Positions 27,838-37,099 are shown, counted from the stretch's first letter. The stretch: 64,000 nt of DNA from Pseudomonas sp. MF4836 (GCF_002018875.1 NZ_MVOL01000002.1:124001-188000); one strand, 5' to 3'. The notes: generated from the letters alone by a model not told the origin. Program-made: numbers and translations.

Positions 27838-29172
27838 ATGACCCAACCTGCTCGCCAACTCAAGCTGGGTGCGTTTTTGATGGCTACAGGCCATCACGTG
27901 GCTGCCTGGCGCCACCCGTACGTACCGGCAGACGCCGGACTGGACTTTGCCGCGTACAAGCAGCTGGCGCAGATTGCCGAGAGCGCGTTGTTTGACGCGC
28001 TGTTCGTGGCCGATAGCATCGCCGCGCCAACAGGCGCCATCGCCAGTCGTATGGCGCGTTCAGACCACTTCGAGCCCCTGACCCTGCTCTCTGCCTTGAG
28101 CGCTGTGACCCAGCATATAGGGCTTATTGCCACGGCTTCGACCAGTTATAACGATCCGTACCACGTAGCACGTAAGTACGCATCATTGGATCATTTGTCG
28201 GGTGGCCGGGCCGGTTGGAACCTGGTGACTTCCGATAATGCCGCCGAAGCGCAGAACTTCGGCCGCGACCAGCACATCGGTCACGCTGAGCGCTACAGCC
28301 GGGCCCGGGAGTTTCATCAGGTGGTCACCGGGCTATGGGACAGTTGGCAGGATGATGCCTTTGTCCGCGACAAGGCCAGCGGCCAGTACTACGACCCGGC
28401 CAAGCTGCATGTGCTGAACCACCGGGGCGAGCACTTTCGGGTCCAGGGGCCGCTGAACGTGGCGCGCCCGCCCCAGGGCTACCCGGTGATTGTCCAGGCC
28501 GGCTCGTCGCCCATCGGCCGCGAGCTGGCGGCGCAGACCGCCGAAGTGGTGTTCACCGCGCAAAGCTCCCTGGCCAGTGCCCAGGCGTTCTATGCCGACC
28601 TCAAGGGGCGCCTGGCGCAGTACGGGCGCAGCCCTGAATCACTGAAGATCATGCCGGGAGTGTTTGTGGTGGTAGGGCAAAGCGAGAGCGAGGCCCGGGA
28701 CAAGTTCGAGTCGTTCCAGGCACTGGTCGAGCCTGAGGTGGGCGTGGCTTTGCTCGGGCGGATGCTGGGTAACTTCGACCTGTCGCATTACCCGCTGGAT
28801 GGCCCGTTGCCTGAGTTGCCGTTGACCGAAAGCGGCCAGCAGAGCCGGCAGAAACTGCTCACCGATCTGGCTGGGAAGGACAACCTGACCCTGGCCGAAC
28901 TGGGGCGAAAAATCGCCGGCGGCCGGGGTCATTACAGCCTGATCGGCACCCCGTCGCAGATTGCCGACGAGCTGCAAGCCTGGTTCGAAGAGGGCGCCGC
29001 CGATGGCTTCAACGTGCTGGTGCCGCACCTGCCGGGAGGGTTGCAGGACTTTGCCGAGGGCGTGGTCCCGGAACTGCAACGCCGTGGCCTGTTCAGAACA
29101 GAATACGAAGGCCGCACGCTGCGGGAGAACCTGGGGCTGGCGCGGCCAAACAATCAGTTTCAGCCTCAATGA
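27838..29172 (+). CDS. NtaA/SnaA/DszA-type FMNH2-dependent monooxygenase (second copy)
   Basis: The 444-residue luciferase-like flavin monooxygenase has the same layout as the protein at 9630-10985. LKLGAFLMATGHHVAAWRHP starts the barrel, ARKYASLDHLSGGRAGWNLVTSDN is the conserved central segment and GYPVIVQAGSSPIGRELAA follows. The two copies differ in their N-terminal motif (GHHVAAWRHP here, IGHINHGLWTHP there), placing them in different subgroups. It lies 85 bases after the TonB receptor gene and 72 before the aldo-keto reductase, all plus strand. It needs reduced FMN from an unlinked reductase. Confidence 0.85.
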   Translation: MTQPARQLKLGAFLMATGHHVAAWRHPYVPADAGLDFAAYKQLAQIAESALFDALFVADSIAAPTGAIASRMARSDHFEPLTLLSALSAVTQHIGLIATASTSYNDPYHVARKYASLDHLSGGRAGWNLVTSDNAAEAQNFGRDQHIGHAERYSRAREFHQVVTGLWDSWQDDAFVRDKASGQYYDPAKLHVLNHRGEHFRVQGPLNVARPPQGYPVIVQAGSSPIGRELAAQTAEVVFTAQSSLASAQAFYADLKGRLAQYGRSPESLKIMPGVFVVVGQSESEARDKFESFQALVEPEVGVALLGRMLGNFDLSHYPLDGPLPELPLTESGQQSRQKLLTDLAGKDNLTLAELGRKIAGGRGHYSLIGTPSQIADELQAWFEEGAADGFNVLVPHLPGGLQDFAEGVVPELQRRGLFRTEYEGRTLRENLGLARPNNQFQPQ

Positions 29173-29174
29173 CG

Positions 29175-29203
29175 CCGGGGTCGCCGCAAGGCGGCGACCC
29201 CGG
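29175..29203. terminator. GC-rich hairpin between monooxygenase and aldo-keto reductase
   Basis: The arms CCGGGGTCGCCGC (29175-29187) and its exact complement (29191-29203) are separated by AAG, starting two bases past the monooxygenase stop. There is no T-run, so it is more likely a transcript-stabilising or partial-attenuation hairpin than a strict terminator. Confidence 0.6.
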
Positions 29204-29244
29204 TAAATCCAAGTTTCAGCAACACCCAAACGAGAGAGGATTCG

Positions 29245-30282
29245 ATGACTTACCTGGCTGCCGAAAACCGCTACGACTCCATTCCTTACCGCCGCGTCGG
29301 CCGCAGCGGGCTGGTGCTGCCGGCACTGTCCCTGGGCCTGTGGCACAACTTCGGCGACAGCACGCCGATCGACACCCAGCGCGCGCTGCTGCGCACAGCC
29401 TTTGACCTTGGCATCAACCATTTCGATCTGGCCAACAACTACGGCCCGCCCTACGGCAGCGCCGAAATCAACTTCGGCCGCCTGCTGCGTGAAGACTTCA
29501 AGCAGTATCGCGACGAGCTGATCATTTCCAGCAAGGCCGGCTGGGACATGTGGCCGGGCCCTTACGGCCAGGGCGGCGGTTCGCGCAAATACGTGCTGGC
29601 CAGCCTCGACCAGAGCCTGCAGCGCCTCGGGCTGGACTACGTGGATATCTTCTATTCACACCGCTTCGACCCGGACACCCCGCTGGAAGAAACCGCCAGC
29701 GCCCTGGCCACGGCGGTGCAGCAGGGCAAGGCCCTGTACATCGGCATCTCCTCGTATTCCGGGGTCAAGACCCGCGAGATCGCGGCCCTGCTCAAGGAGT
29801 GGAAAGTGCCGCTGCTGATCCACCAGCCGGCCTACAACCTGCTCAACCGCTGGGTGGAAAAAGACCTGCTGGACACCACCGAGGAACTGGGTGCAGGCGT
29901 GATTGCGTTCACCCCGCTGGCCCAGGGGCTGTTGACCGACAAGTACCTCAACGGCATCCCCGAAGATGCACGGGTCAACCGCCCGGGGGGTGGCTCGTTG
30001 CAGGCGGCTCATCTGTCAGAGGCCAATATCACCCACGTCCGCGCCTTGAATGAAATTGCCAAGCGCCGTGGCCAAAGCCTGGCGCAACTGGCCCTGGCCT
30101 GGACCCTGCGCGACCCGCGGGTGACCTCGGCGCTGATCGGCGCGAGCCGCCCGGAGCAGATCATCGAAAACGTCGGGGCGTTGCAGAACCTGAACTTCAG
30201 CGCTGAAGAACTGGCGGAAATTGATCGCTTTGCCCTGGAAGGCGGGATCAACCTCTGGGAAAAACCGTCGACCGCCGAATAG
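29245..30282 (+). CDS. mgrA: Aldo-keto reductase, L-glyceraldehyde 3-phosphate reductase (YghZ/MgrA) family
   Basis: The 345-residue AKR belongs to the YghZ/GPR (AKR14) branch. The catalytic tetrad is visible: Asp61 and Tyr66 (FDLANNYG), Lys97 (ISSKAG) and His139 (FYSHRFD). The N-terminal YRRVGRSGLVLPALSLGLWHNFG is typical of the family. In E. coli the enzyme reduces L-glyceraldehyde 3-phosphate and methylglyoxal. Here, following a TonB receptor and a monooxygenase, it may reduce an aldehyde released by oxidative cleavage; that is inference. Confidence 0.85.
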   Translation: MTYLAAENRYDSIPYRRVGRSGLVLPALSLGLWHNFGDSTPIDTQRALLRTAFDLGINHFDLANNYGPPYGSAEINFGRLLREDFKQYRDELIISSKAGWDMWPGPYGQGGGSRKYVLASLDQSLQRLGLDYVDIFYSHRFDPDTPLEETASALATAVQQGKALYIGISSYSGVKTREIAALLKEWKVPLLIHQPAYNLLNRWVEKDLLDTTEELGAGVIAFTPLAQGLLTDKYLNGIPEDARVNRPGGGSLQAAHLSEANITHVRALNEIAKRRGQSLAQLALAWTLRDPRVTSALIGASRPEQIIENVGALQNLNFSAEELAEIDRFALEGGINLWEKPSTAE

Positions 30283-30339
30283 TCCTCGATGGGGCTGGCG
30301 CCGGCCCGGCGGGTCGGCGTTCAGTGCTGCGGCGGGAGG

Positions 30340-30768
30340 CTAAATCTCCAGCGGCCGCCAGGGATTGATCAGGTCCACGCCCGACTCTTCGAAATCCCTG
30401 ATATTGCGTGTGGCCAGGGCGGCGTCGTGGGTGCGGCAGATCGCTGCGATCTGCGCGTCGGCCATGCTCATGGGGCGTCCGGCTTGACCTCGGGTGGTCA
30501 TCAGGTGGGCGTAGTACAAGGCTGCGGGGGTATCGAAGGGCAGTATCCGTTCGCCAAAATCCTCTTCGAACATGATCATGGCCGACTCGTGGAGGTCCCG
30601 TTGACGCTGGCCCTTGGGCAGGTGCGCCACGCCGTGGAGAATCTCGGCCATGGTGATCGAACTTATGCACAGGTCATCGGTGCGTTGCGTGCTTATCCAC
30701 AGGACAACCGTCGGTTCGGGCTTGGGTCGCATCAGCTCCGAGAGCACGTTGGTATCGAGCAGGATCAT
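30340..30768 (-). CDS. PIN-domain toxin, FitB/VapC family
   Basis: The 142-residue PIN-domain ribonuclease starts MILLDTNVLSELMRP, with the first metal-binding Asp at residue 5. The remaining acidic positions are seen in ITMAEILHG, MSMADAQIA and RNIRDFEESG. The SELMRPKP and ISSITMAEI patterns match FitB of Neisseria and related VapC toxins, which cleave RNA. The gene overlaps its antitoxin gene by 4 bases (ATGA), which makes translation coupled. The module lies between the aldo-keto reductase and tauD. Confidence 0.88.
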   Translation of the reverse strand: MILLDTNVLSELMRPKPEPTVVLWISTQRTDDLCISSITMAEILHGVAHLPKGQRQRDLHESAMIMFEEDFGERILPFDTPAALYYAHLMTTRGQAGRPMSMADAQIAAICRTHDAALATRNIRDFEESGVDLINPWRPLEI

Positions 30769-31010
30769 TGGCCAAGATCCACCAACCGTCCCGGCTCCTT
30801 GCGTTCAGGCAGATCAAGCTCGACCCCGCCAAGACCCGCAAAGCGCGAGCGGATCCGGCTGGCCAGGTCTTGATCGTTCGAGGGTTTTGTCAGCGCCCTG
30901 CGCAAAATCAACCGCGCCTCTTCCTCCATGGAATGGCCGTTATGTGCGGCCTCGATGCGCAGGCGCTCTTTGATCTGATCGTCCAGGTTGCGGATGGTGA
31001 GGCTGGCCAT
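30765..31010 (-). CDS. FitA/VapB-type ribbon-helix-helix antitoxin
   Basis: The 81-residue protein starts MASLTIRNLDDQIKERLRIEAAHNGHSMEEEARLILRRAL, a clear Arc/FitA ribbon-helix-helix domain that binds its own promoter. The acidic and hydrophobic C-terminal tail (GVELDLPERKEPGRLVDLGQ) should thread into the PIN-domain toxin. Gene order antitoxin-toxin and the 4-base overlap fit a complete, self-regulated module. Confidence 0.88.
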   Translation of the reverse strand: MASLTIRNLDDQIKERLRIEAAHNGHSMEEEARLILRRALTKPSNDQDLASRIRSRFAGLGGVELDLPERKEPGRLVDLGQ

Positions 31011-31106
31011 GGGCGTGCTCCGAATGCAATCAATGAAATCATTGCGAGCATAATCGTTTTTTTCGCAGAGGACGGGCCGTTGGTCGTACCGGCGGTGGTG
31101 GCCGTC

Positions 31107-31946
31107 CTAGAACGGCACATCCCCGACAATGGTCGCGCGCTGCATCACCCGGCGTTGTGGGCGGTAGTCGTCGACGGCGTAGTGCTGGGTCACGCGGTTG
31201 TCCCAGAACGCCACGTCGTTTTTCTGCCAGCGCCAGCGGATGGTGAATTCCGGGCGGGTGGCGTGGGCGAACAGCAGTTTCAGAATGGCTTCGCTTTCGG
31301 TCTCCGACAGCTCGTTGATCCGGGTGGTGAAGCCTTCGTTGACGAACAGCGACTTGCGCCCGCTGACCGGGTGGGTGCGGATCACCGGATGGGACAGGGG
31401 CGGGTTGTTGCGCCGGGTCTGTTCCCAGCGCGCCAGGTCTTCGGGGGTATTGCCGAAGCGCTCCAGGGGAAAGGACTTGGTGAAGTCGTGGGTCGCGGTC
31501 AGGCCCTGCAGCAGCCCTTTGAGCGGTGCCGACAGGGCCTCATAGGCAGCGATGCCGCTGGCCCACAGGGTGTCGCCGCCAAACTCCGGCAGCAGCTTGG
31601 CGCTGAGCACGGCGCCCAGGGCCGGGGTCGGCAGGAAGGTGACGTCGGTGTGCCAGATGGCGTTGTCGCGCACGTCGGTTTCGGCGGTGTCGAGGATCAG
31701 CACCTCGGGTTGCTCCGGCACATTGGGGTAGATCGGGTGAATGTGCAGATCGCCAAAATTCGCTGCGAACCGCGCCTGCTGCTGCGGGGTGATCGGCTGG
31801 TCGCGCAAGAACAGCACCTGGTGCTTGAGCAGCGCCTGCTCGATGGCATCGCGCTGTTCCACATTCAGCGGCTGGCTGAGATCGACGCCACTGATCTGGG
31901 CGCCGAGGGCGGAGCTTAAGGGGGTGATGGTCAGGCTCATGGTCAT
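31107..31946 (-). CDS. tauD: Taurine dioxygenase
   Basis: The 279-residue Fe(II)/2-oxoglutarate dioxygenase has the iron-binding HxD at His99/Asp101 (WHTDVTF) and the distal histidine in [19 protein letters not shown], whose arginines bind 2-oxoglutarate. TauD hydroxylates taurine, releasing sulfite and aminoacetaldehyde. A second in-frame ATG two codons later (31940) is an equally possible start. It is the last gene of tauABCD; a hairpin repeat of about 90 bases separates it from tauC. Other sulfonate or sulfate-ester dioxygenases (AtsK) are similar, but the tau context favours taurine. Confidence 0.88.
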   Translation of the reverse strand: MTMSLTITPLSSALGAQISGVDLSQPLNVEQRDAIEQALLKHQVLFLRDQPITPQQQARFAANFGDLHIHPIYPNVPEQPEVLILDTAETDVRDNAIWHTDVTFLPTPALGAVLSAKLLPEFGGDTLWASGIAAYEALSAPLKGLLQGLTATHDFTKSFPLERFGNTPEDLARWEQTRRNNPPLSHPVIRTHPVSGRKSLFVNEGFTTRINELSETESEAILKLLFAHATRPEFTIRWRWQKNDVAFWDNRVTQHYAVDDYRPQRRVMQRATIVGDVPF

Positions 31947-32019
31947 TCTCGAAGTCGGCGCCGAAGGAGTGGCGTGGTCAGATAGCGTGTCATTGCCGGT
32001 CTACGGACCCGTAATCGCT

Positions 32020-32115
32020 GTCGATAGGCTGCGCTGGCCCTGGAGAACGCCCTGTGTACACCTGACACACTCACGGTGTTCTTGGGGGGCAGCGCAGCCT
32101 GTGGCAGCGGCTACA
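32020..32115. repeat. Long hairpin repeat (copy E), between tauC and tauD
   Basis: AGGCTGCGCTGGCC (32026-32039), CACCTGACAC (32059-32068), then CAGCGCAGCC and GGCAGCGGCTACAG form the same modular hairpin as copies C, D and F. It lies inside the tau operon, where it may lower tauD expression relative to tauABC. Confidence 0.8.
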
Positions 32116-32120
32116 GGGGT

Positions 32121-32960
32121 TCAGTGGGACTGGCCGTGCCAGGGCACGAGTTTGCGTTGCAGGGCGCGCAGGCCCATTTCCATGCTGAAGGCGATCAGGG
32201 CGATAACCAGGATCCCCAGCACCACCACGTCGGTGACCAGGAACTGCGCTGCGGACTGCACCATGAATCCCAGGCCGCTGGTGGCGGCGATCAATTCGGC
32301 GGCGACCAGGGTCGACCAGCCCACACCCAGGCCAATCCGCACCCCGGTGAGGATATCCGGCAGGGCGCTGGGCAAAATCACATGGCGAATCAGCTGTGCC
32401 CGGGTCGCACCCAGGGACTGCGCCGCGCGCAGTTTGGCCGGATCCACGGTGCGCACGCCGGTGGCGGTGGCGATGGCAATCGGGGCGAAGATCGCCAGAT
32501 AGATCAGCAGCACCTTGGACAACTCGCCAATGCCGCACCAGATCACGATCAGCGGCAGGTAGGCCAGGGGTGGAATCGGCCGGTAGAACTCGATCAGCGG
32601 GTCGAGCACGCCACGGGCGATGCGGTTGGCGCCGATGGCGATGCCCACCGGAATCGCCGTCAGCACGGCAAAGCCCAGGGCCAGGCCGATGCGTTGCAGG
32701 CTCGCCGCCAGGTGCTGCCACAGGGTGGAATCCATATAGCCGCTGGTTGCCAGCAGCCAGCCTTTTTGCAGCACGGCAGCAGGCGGCGGCAGGAACAGGG
32801 GCTCGATCCAGCCGCTGGCGGTCACTGCCCACCACAGGGCGAGCAGGGTGACCAGGGTCAGCAGGCTGATCCAGCGCGTACTCAGGTTGCGGCGCACGGG
32901 GATCACCGCGGTGGGCTGGGCAGGGGCGGTCGCGGTGGCGGGAATCTGGTAGCTGCTCAT
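32121..32960 (-). CDS. tauC: Taurine ABC transporter permease
   Basis: The 279-residue permease of the SsuC/TauC family has about six membrane segments. The docking loop [37 protein letters not shown] lies near residues 170-205. The N-terminal cytoplasmic stretch is typical of TauC. It overlaps tauB by 4 bases. It moves taurine across the inner membrane with TauA and TauB under sulfur limitation. Confidence 0.9.
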   Translation of the reverse strand: MSSYQIPATATAPAQPTAVIPVRRNLSTRWISLLTLVTLLALWWAVTASGWIEPLFLPPPAAVLQKGWLLATSGYMDSTLWQHLAASLQRIGLALGFAVLTAIPVGIAIGANRIARGVLDPLIEFYRPIPPLAYLPLIVIWCGIGELSKVLLIYLAIFAPIAIATATGVRTVDPAKLRAAQSLGATRAQLIRHVILPSALPDILTGVRIGLGVGWSTLVAAELIAATSGLGFMVQSAAQFLVTDVVVLGILVIALIAFSMEMGLRALQRKLVPWHGQSH

Positions 32961-33751
32961 GCGCGCTCCTGGCGCTCGGCGGCGCCGCGTTGGGAAAACA
33001 CTCTGGACAGCACGTGTTCGCGGGTTTCGATAAAACGCGGATCAGACTTGATGGCCCGCGCCGATTCACCGGCCGCGTAGCGCTGGCCGAAGTCCAGGCT
33101 CAGGCGCTCGACGATCTGCCCCGGATTGGGCGCCAGCAGAATCAGATCGGTGGCGAGAAATACCGCCTCTTCGATGTCATGGGTAATCAGGAATGTGGGC
33201 TTGGCGGTGCGCTGCCAGACTTGCAGCAGCAGCTCCTGCATCTGTTCGCGGGTAAAGGCATCGAGGGCGCCGAAGGGTTCGTCCATCAGCAGTACCCGTG
33301 GGTCGGCCGCCAGGGCGCGGGCCAGGCCGACGCGTTGTTTCTGGCCGCCGGAAAGCTGCCAGATACGCCGCGTGTCAAACCCGGCCAGGTCCACCAGGGC
33401 AAGCATTTCCCGGGCGCGGGTTTCGCGCTTGTCGCGGGCGATGCCGGCCAGCTCCAGGCCGAAGCCGACGTTGGCCAGCACGTCCTGCCAGGGCAGCAGG
33501 GCATCGTCCTGGAACACCACGCCGCGCTCGGCGCTCGGCCCCTTGATGGGCACGCCATCGAGGGTGATGCGCCCGGCACTGGGCTCGACGAACCCGGCAA
33601 TCAGGTTCAGCAGCGAGGTCTTGCCGCTGCCCGAGGGGCCCAGGGCGACCAGCAGTTGCTGTGGCCCAAGGCTCAGGGAAATATCCGCCAGCACCGGCTC
33701 GGCCGCGCCGGGGTACTGTGCGCTGATGCGCTCCAGTTGTAGCAAGGCCAT
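32957..33751 (-). CDS. tauB: Taurine ABC transporter ATP-binding protein
   Basis: The 264-residue nitrate/sulfonate-type ABC ATPase has Walker [13 protein letters not shown], signature LSGGQKQR and Walker [19 protein letters not shown], the last being diagnostic of the TauB/SsuB/NrtD branch. It lies 27 bases after tauA and overlaps tauC by 4 bases. Confidence 0.9.
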   Translation of the reverse strand: MALLQLERISAQYPGAAEPVLADISLSLGPQQLLVALGPSGSGKTSLLNLIAGFVEPSAGRITLDGVPIKGPSAERGVVFQDDALLPWQDVLANVGFGLELAGIARDKRETRAREMLALVDLAGFDTRRIWQLSGGQKQRVGLARALAADPRVLLMDEPFGALDAFTREQMQELLLQVWQRTAKPTFLITHDIEEAVFLATDLILLAPNPGQIVERLSLDFGQRYAAGESARAIKSDPRFIETREHVLSRVFSQRGAAERQERA

Positions 33752-33778
33752 GACGGCTATCTCCTCTCCCGACGGGTT

Positions 33779-34756
33779 TCAGTTAGTGATGAACTTGGCG
33801 CTGACAAAGGGCGCGTAATCCGGCAGCACGGCTTCAACCTTGCCTTGCTCCTTGAGGAACACCGCGGTGTCGGTGATGGCCTTGGTGGTCGGTGCGCCCA
33901 GGCTGATGACCTGATCGGCGGCCAGTGGGTAGACGTTGCCTTGCAGCAGCAGCGGAATGTCGCTGGCCTTGGCGCCGGAGAGTTTCACCAGCTTGTCGAC
34001 ATTGCTCTGATTGGCCAGCCAGGCTTGTGGATCTTTACGGTAATCGGCGTAGGCATCCAGGGTGACTTTGGCGAAAGCCGTGACGATTTCCGGGTGCTTC
34101 TCGGCAAAATCCTTACGCACGATCCAGGCATCGAAGGTCGGAGCGCCGAATTTGGCCAGTTCGCCAGAGGTGATCAGCACCTTGCCGTTTTCCTTGGCCA
34201 CGCCCAGTGCCGGATCCCAGACATAAGTCGCGTCGATGTCGCCGCGTTTCCAGGCCGCGATGATCGCCGGGGGGGCCAGGTTGAGAATCTGTACTTTCGA
34301 AGGGTCGATGTTCCAGTGCTTGAGCGCTGCCAGCAGGCTGTAGTGCCCGGTGGAGACGAAGGGCACGGCGATTTTCTTGCCGATCAGGTCCTGCGGGCCT
34401 TTGATCCCCGAACCTTCGCGAGCCACCAGGGCTTCGGCCGCGCCGATCTGGGTGGCGATCAGGAAGGTCTGTACCGGCACCTTGCGGGTGATTGCCGCGG
34501 TCAGGGGGCTGGAACCGAGGTAGCCGATCTGCACGTCGCCGGAGGCGATGGCGGCAATGATGTCGGCGCCGTTATCGAATTTGCGCCAGTCGATCTTGGC
34601 TTGGGTGGCTTTCTCATAAGCGCCGTCGGCCTGGGCGACTTTGGCCGGGTCGACGGTGGTCTGGTAGGCAACGGTAACGTCGGCCGCCTGGGCGAACAGA
34701 CTCGCAGCCGCCAGGGAAGCGGCCGCCAGGAGGCGAAGGGGGAAATGCAGTTTCAT
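33779..34756 (-). CDS. tauA: Taurine ABC transporter substrate-binding protein
   Basis: The preferred start is the ATG at 34754-34756 (MKLHFPLRLLAA), with AGGAG 7 bases upstream; the upstream in-frame codon adds five residues. The 325-residue periplasmic protein has a Sec signal cleaved after AQA at residues 22-24. The mature part, VTVAYQTTVDPAKVAQADGAYEKATQAKIDWRKFDNG and VQIGYLGSSPLTAAI, is typical of TauA. It is the first gene of tauABCD. The AT-rich dyad at 34816-34842 lies in its promoter. Confidence 0.9.
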   Translation of the reverse strand: MKLHFPLRLLAAASLAAASLFAQAADVTVAYQTTVDPAKVAQADGAYEKATQAKIDWRKFDNGADIIAAIASGDVQIGYLGSSPLTAAITRKVPVQTFLIATQIGAAEALVAREGSGIKGPQDLIGKKIAVPFVSTGHYSLLAALKHWNIDPSKVQILNLAPPAIIAAWKRGDIDATYVWDPALGVAKENGKVLITSGELAKFGAPTFDAWIVRKDFAEKHPEIVTAFAKVTLDAYADYRKDPQAWLANQSNVDKLVKLSGAKASDIPLLLQGNVYPLAADQVISLGAPTTKAITDTAVFLKEQGKVEAVLPDYAPFVSAKFITN

Positions 34757-34815
34757 GGAGGTGCTCCTCATAGGCGGCCGGTGATCGGCGTGGGAGGAGA
34801 CTAAATGATCTAAGA

Positions 34816-34842
34816 ATGCAGAAATAAATAACTTATTTGCAT
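34816..34842. promoter_or_regulatory. AT-rich dyad upstream of tauA
   Basis: An imperfect palindrome opens with ATGCAGAAATAA and closes with TTATTTGCAT, 60 bases upstream of the tauA start. Cbl/CysB-type activators bind AT-rich upstream sites of tau operons in other bacteria, so this is a candidate site; it is not proven. Confidence 0.45.
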
Positions 34843-34885
34843 TAGCTTATGAGGGGAAGTACGCGGACCTGGCCCGGAGGCTGTT

Positions 34886-34913
34886 GTGGCGAGGGAGCAA
34901 GCTCCCTCGCCAC
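34886..34913. repeat. Perfect 13-bp REP-like hairpin
   Basis: GTGGCGAGGGAGC (34886-34898) and its exact complement (34901-34913) are separated by AA. It ends five bases before the gshA stop codon region, which is convenient for 3'-end formation. Same family as the hairpins at 9490, 9600 and 44725. Confidence 0.85.
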
Positions 34914-34917
34914 GGTT

Positions 34918-36516
34918 TCAGTTGCTGATAGCCAGGATGCTGGCCTGGTAGGAACCCACGAACACATCGAAATCACCGACTTCGTTCTGCTCCAGCTCAG
35001 CCTGTTGCGCCAGGGATTTGCGCGCCGCTTCTTCGAACGCGGCCTGTTCTTCCTTGCCCAGCCCCGGGCTGCGGAAGAACTCGGCGTGGGCCTGGCTCTG
35101 GCGCAGGGAGAACTGGGTAAAGCTCTCCTTGCGTTCCTGCATGGCCGCCAGCACTTGGGCCGATGGGGTCAGGGACGAATCCTTGACCTTGGCCAGTTGC
35201 GCATCCAGGGCCTTGCTGTGGGCGTCGCCGCCATGGCTCTGGTCGAGCAGGGCGGCCAGTGGCGCGATCTGCTCCAGCAACTGGGCTGCCCATTCCTTCA
35301 TGTCCACGGCCTGGCCCTTGCGCTGCAATTGCAGGCCCGGGCGCCGGCCTTCCTTGACCACGCTGAGGAAGTTCGAGGTGGCATTGCCGCACTCGTTGTT
35401 CTCGAACAGCGGGCTGTCGCTCAGGGCGCAGTACAGGAGGAAGGCGTCGAGGAAGCGGGCTTCCTGCAGGTCGATGCCCATGGGCAGGAACGGGTTGATA
35501 TCCAGGCAGCGCACTTCAACGTACTGGATGCCACGGGCCATCAGCGCCTGGATCGGCCGCTCGCCGGTGTAGGTCACGCGCTTGGGGCGGATGTTGGAGT
35601 AGTACTCGTTTTCGATCTGCAGGATGTTGGTATTGAGCTGTACCCACTCGCCATCCTTGTGGGTGCCGACTGCCACATAGGGTGCGTAAGGCGTGGCCAC
35701 GGCCTCGCGCAGGCTGTCGGTGTAGCTGGCCAGATCGTTGTAGCAGGGCGTCAGGCCGGCCTGGGCATTGCTCTGGTAACCCAGGTCGCTCATGCGCAGG
35801 CTGGTGGCGTAGGGCAGGTACAGGGTGTCCGGGTCCAGCTGTTCGAGCTGGTGCGAGCGCCCGCGCAGGAAGCCCGCGTCCAGCGCCGGCGAGGCGCCGA
35901 ACAGGTACATCAGCAGCCAGCTGTAGCGGCGGAAGTTGCGGATCAGCGCGATATAGGCAGTGGACTGGTAGTCGCGATCGGTACCGACAAAACCTTCGGC
36001 TTCCTTGAGCAGCGGCCAGAGCTTTTCCGGCAGCGAGAAGTTGTAGTGGATCCCGGCAATGCATTGCATGGTCTTGCCGTAGCGCAGGGCCAGGCCCTTG
36101 CGATACACGTACTTGAGCTGGCCGATGTTGGAGGTGCCGTAGTAGGCGATCGGAATATCTTCCTCGGCCGGCAACGGGCACGGCATCGATGGACTCCACA
36201 GGTACTCGTTGCCGAGCTTGCTGTAGGCGAAGCGGTGAATCTTGTCGAGGCTGCTGAGGGTGTCTGCCGGATCAGGCAGCGCGGGAGTGATGAACTCCAG
36301 CAGCGACTCGGAATAGTCGGTGGTGATCTGTTCGTTGGTCAGCGCGGAACCCAGTTCCTCCGGGTGCGGAGTCTGTGCCAGGCGGCCTTCGCCGGTCACA
36401 CGCAGGCATTCACGTTCGATGCCGTGCAGGCACTGCTCGAGCAGGGATAGGTTAGCGCGCTCGCCGAGCAGAGCCAGGCGGCGGTTGAGAAGTTCGCTCA
36501 AGTTGGATTCCTTCAC
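34918..36516 (-). CDS. gshA: Glutamate-cysteine ligase
   Basis: The 532-residue protein is of the gamma-proteobacterial GshA type (E. coli GshA is 518). Recognisable stretches are [16 protein letters not shown] near the N-terminus (the metal/ATP glutamates), [13 protein letters not shown], and [19 protein letters not shown] near the middle. It joins glutamate and cysteine, the first and rate-limiting step of glutathione synthesis. It is the first core gene after the sulfur cluster, on the same strand as the tau genes but with its own upstream region shared with the thioesterase. Confidence 0.92.
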   Translation of the reverse strand: MKESNLSELLNRRLALLGERANLSLLEQCLHGIERECLRVTGEGRLAQTPHPEELGSALTNEQITTDYSESLLEFITPALPDPADTLSSLDKIHRFAYSKLGNEYLWSPSMPCPLPAEEDIPIAYYGTSNIGQLKYVYRKGLALRYGKTMQCIAGIHYNFSLPEKLWPLLKEAEGFVGTDRDYQSTAYIALIRNFRRYSWLLMYLFGASPALDAGFLRGRSHQLEQLDPDTLYLPYATSLRMSDLGYQSNAQAGLTPCYNDLASYTDSLREAVATPYAPYVAVGTHKDGEWVQLNTNILQIENEYYSNIRPKRVTYTGERPIQALMARGIQYVEVRCLDINPFLPMGIDLQEARFLDAFLLYCALSDSPLFENNECGNATSNFLSVVKEGRRPGLQLQRKGQAVDMKEWAAQLLEQIAPLAALLDQSHGGDAHSKALDAQLAKVKDSSLTPSAQVLAAMQERKESFTQFSLRQSQAHAEFFRSPGLGKEEQAAFEEAARKSLAQQAELEQNEVGDFDVFVGSYQASILAISN

Positions 36517-36715
36517 GCGTCAGTCGCCCCAATATGGGGGTGGGCAGGACGGTCTACAAGGGTGAAGTTAAAACTGGCGTTTTCGCCTTGTTCGTAAGCC
36601 CATGGGCTCATCTGGAAACGCCAACACTCCATCCTTGAATCTGGCTCTGGCGCCGGCAAAAAATTCCGACGCCGCTTTCGCAGCGCCGAAATTAACCCAA
36701 TTTGATGGCGGGCAG

Positions 36716-37099
36716 CTATAGGACCGCGAAGGTGCCTTGTGCTTTTGCGACCAGTTTGTCGCCTTGCACCACATCCGCCTCGACCACCAGGGTCCGGCGG
36801 CCGGGATGGATGACCCGGGCGCGGCACAGCACCTCGCCCTCGGCCACCGCACGGATGTAGTTGATCTTGCACTCGATGGTCGCGCTCTGCTGGTCGAAGC
36901 CGTGGGTGCTGGAGCAAGCCAGGCCCATGGCGATGTCCACCAGGCTGAAAATCGCCCCGCCGTGCAGTTTCTGCCCTCGATTGCGCAGTTCTGGCGTCAG
37001 CGCCAGGGCAACGTCGGCCTCTCCGATTTCCAGGCGCTGCAAGCGACAGCCCAGCAGTTGGAAGAAGGCGCTTTCGGTCAGGCCGGCGGGGATTTCCAT
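36716..37099 (-). CDS. PaaI/YbgC-like hotdog thioesterase
   Basis: The 127-residue hotdog-fold protein has the PaaI family segment RNRGQKLHGGAIFSLVDIAMGLACSS near residues 40-65; the HGG and following acidic residue form the active site. Such proteins hydrolyse acyl-CoA thioesters. The start overlaps the end of tex by one base, so the two are translationally linked. In P. aeruginosa the same order gshA / thioesterase / tex is found. The substrate is unknown. Confidence 0.85.
   Translation of the reverse strand: MEIPAGLTESAFFQLLGCRLQRLEIGEADVALALTPELRNRGQKLHGGAIFSLVDIAMGLACSSTHGFDQQSATIECKINYIRAVAEGEVLCRARVIHPGRRTLVVEADVVQGDKLVAKAQGTFAVL

Noticed and set aside
34849..36450. Open frame of 533 codons opposite gshA
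   Set aside because: Antisense shadow of a conserved core gene.
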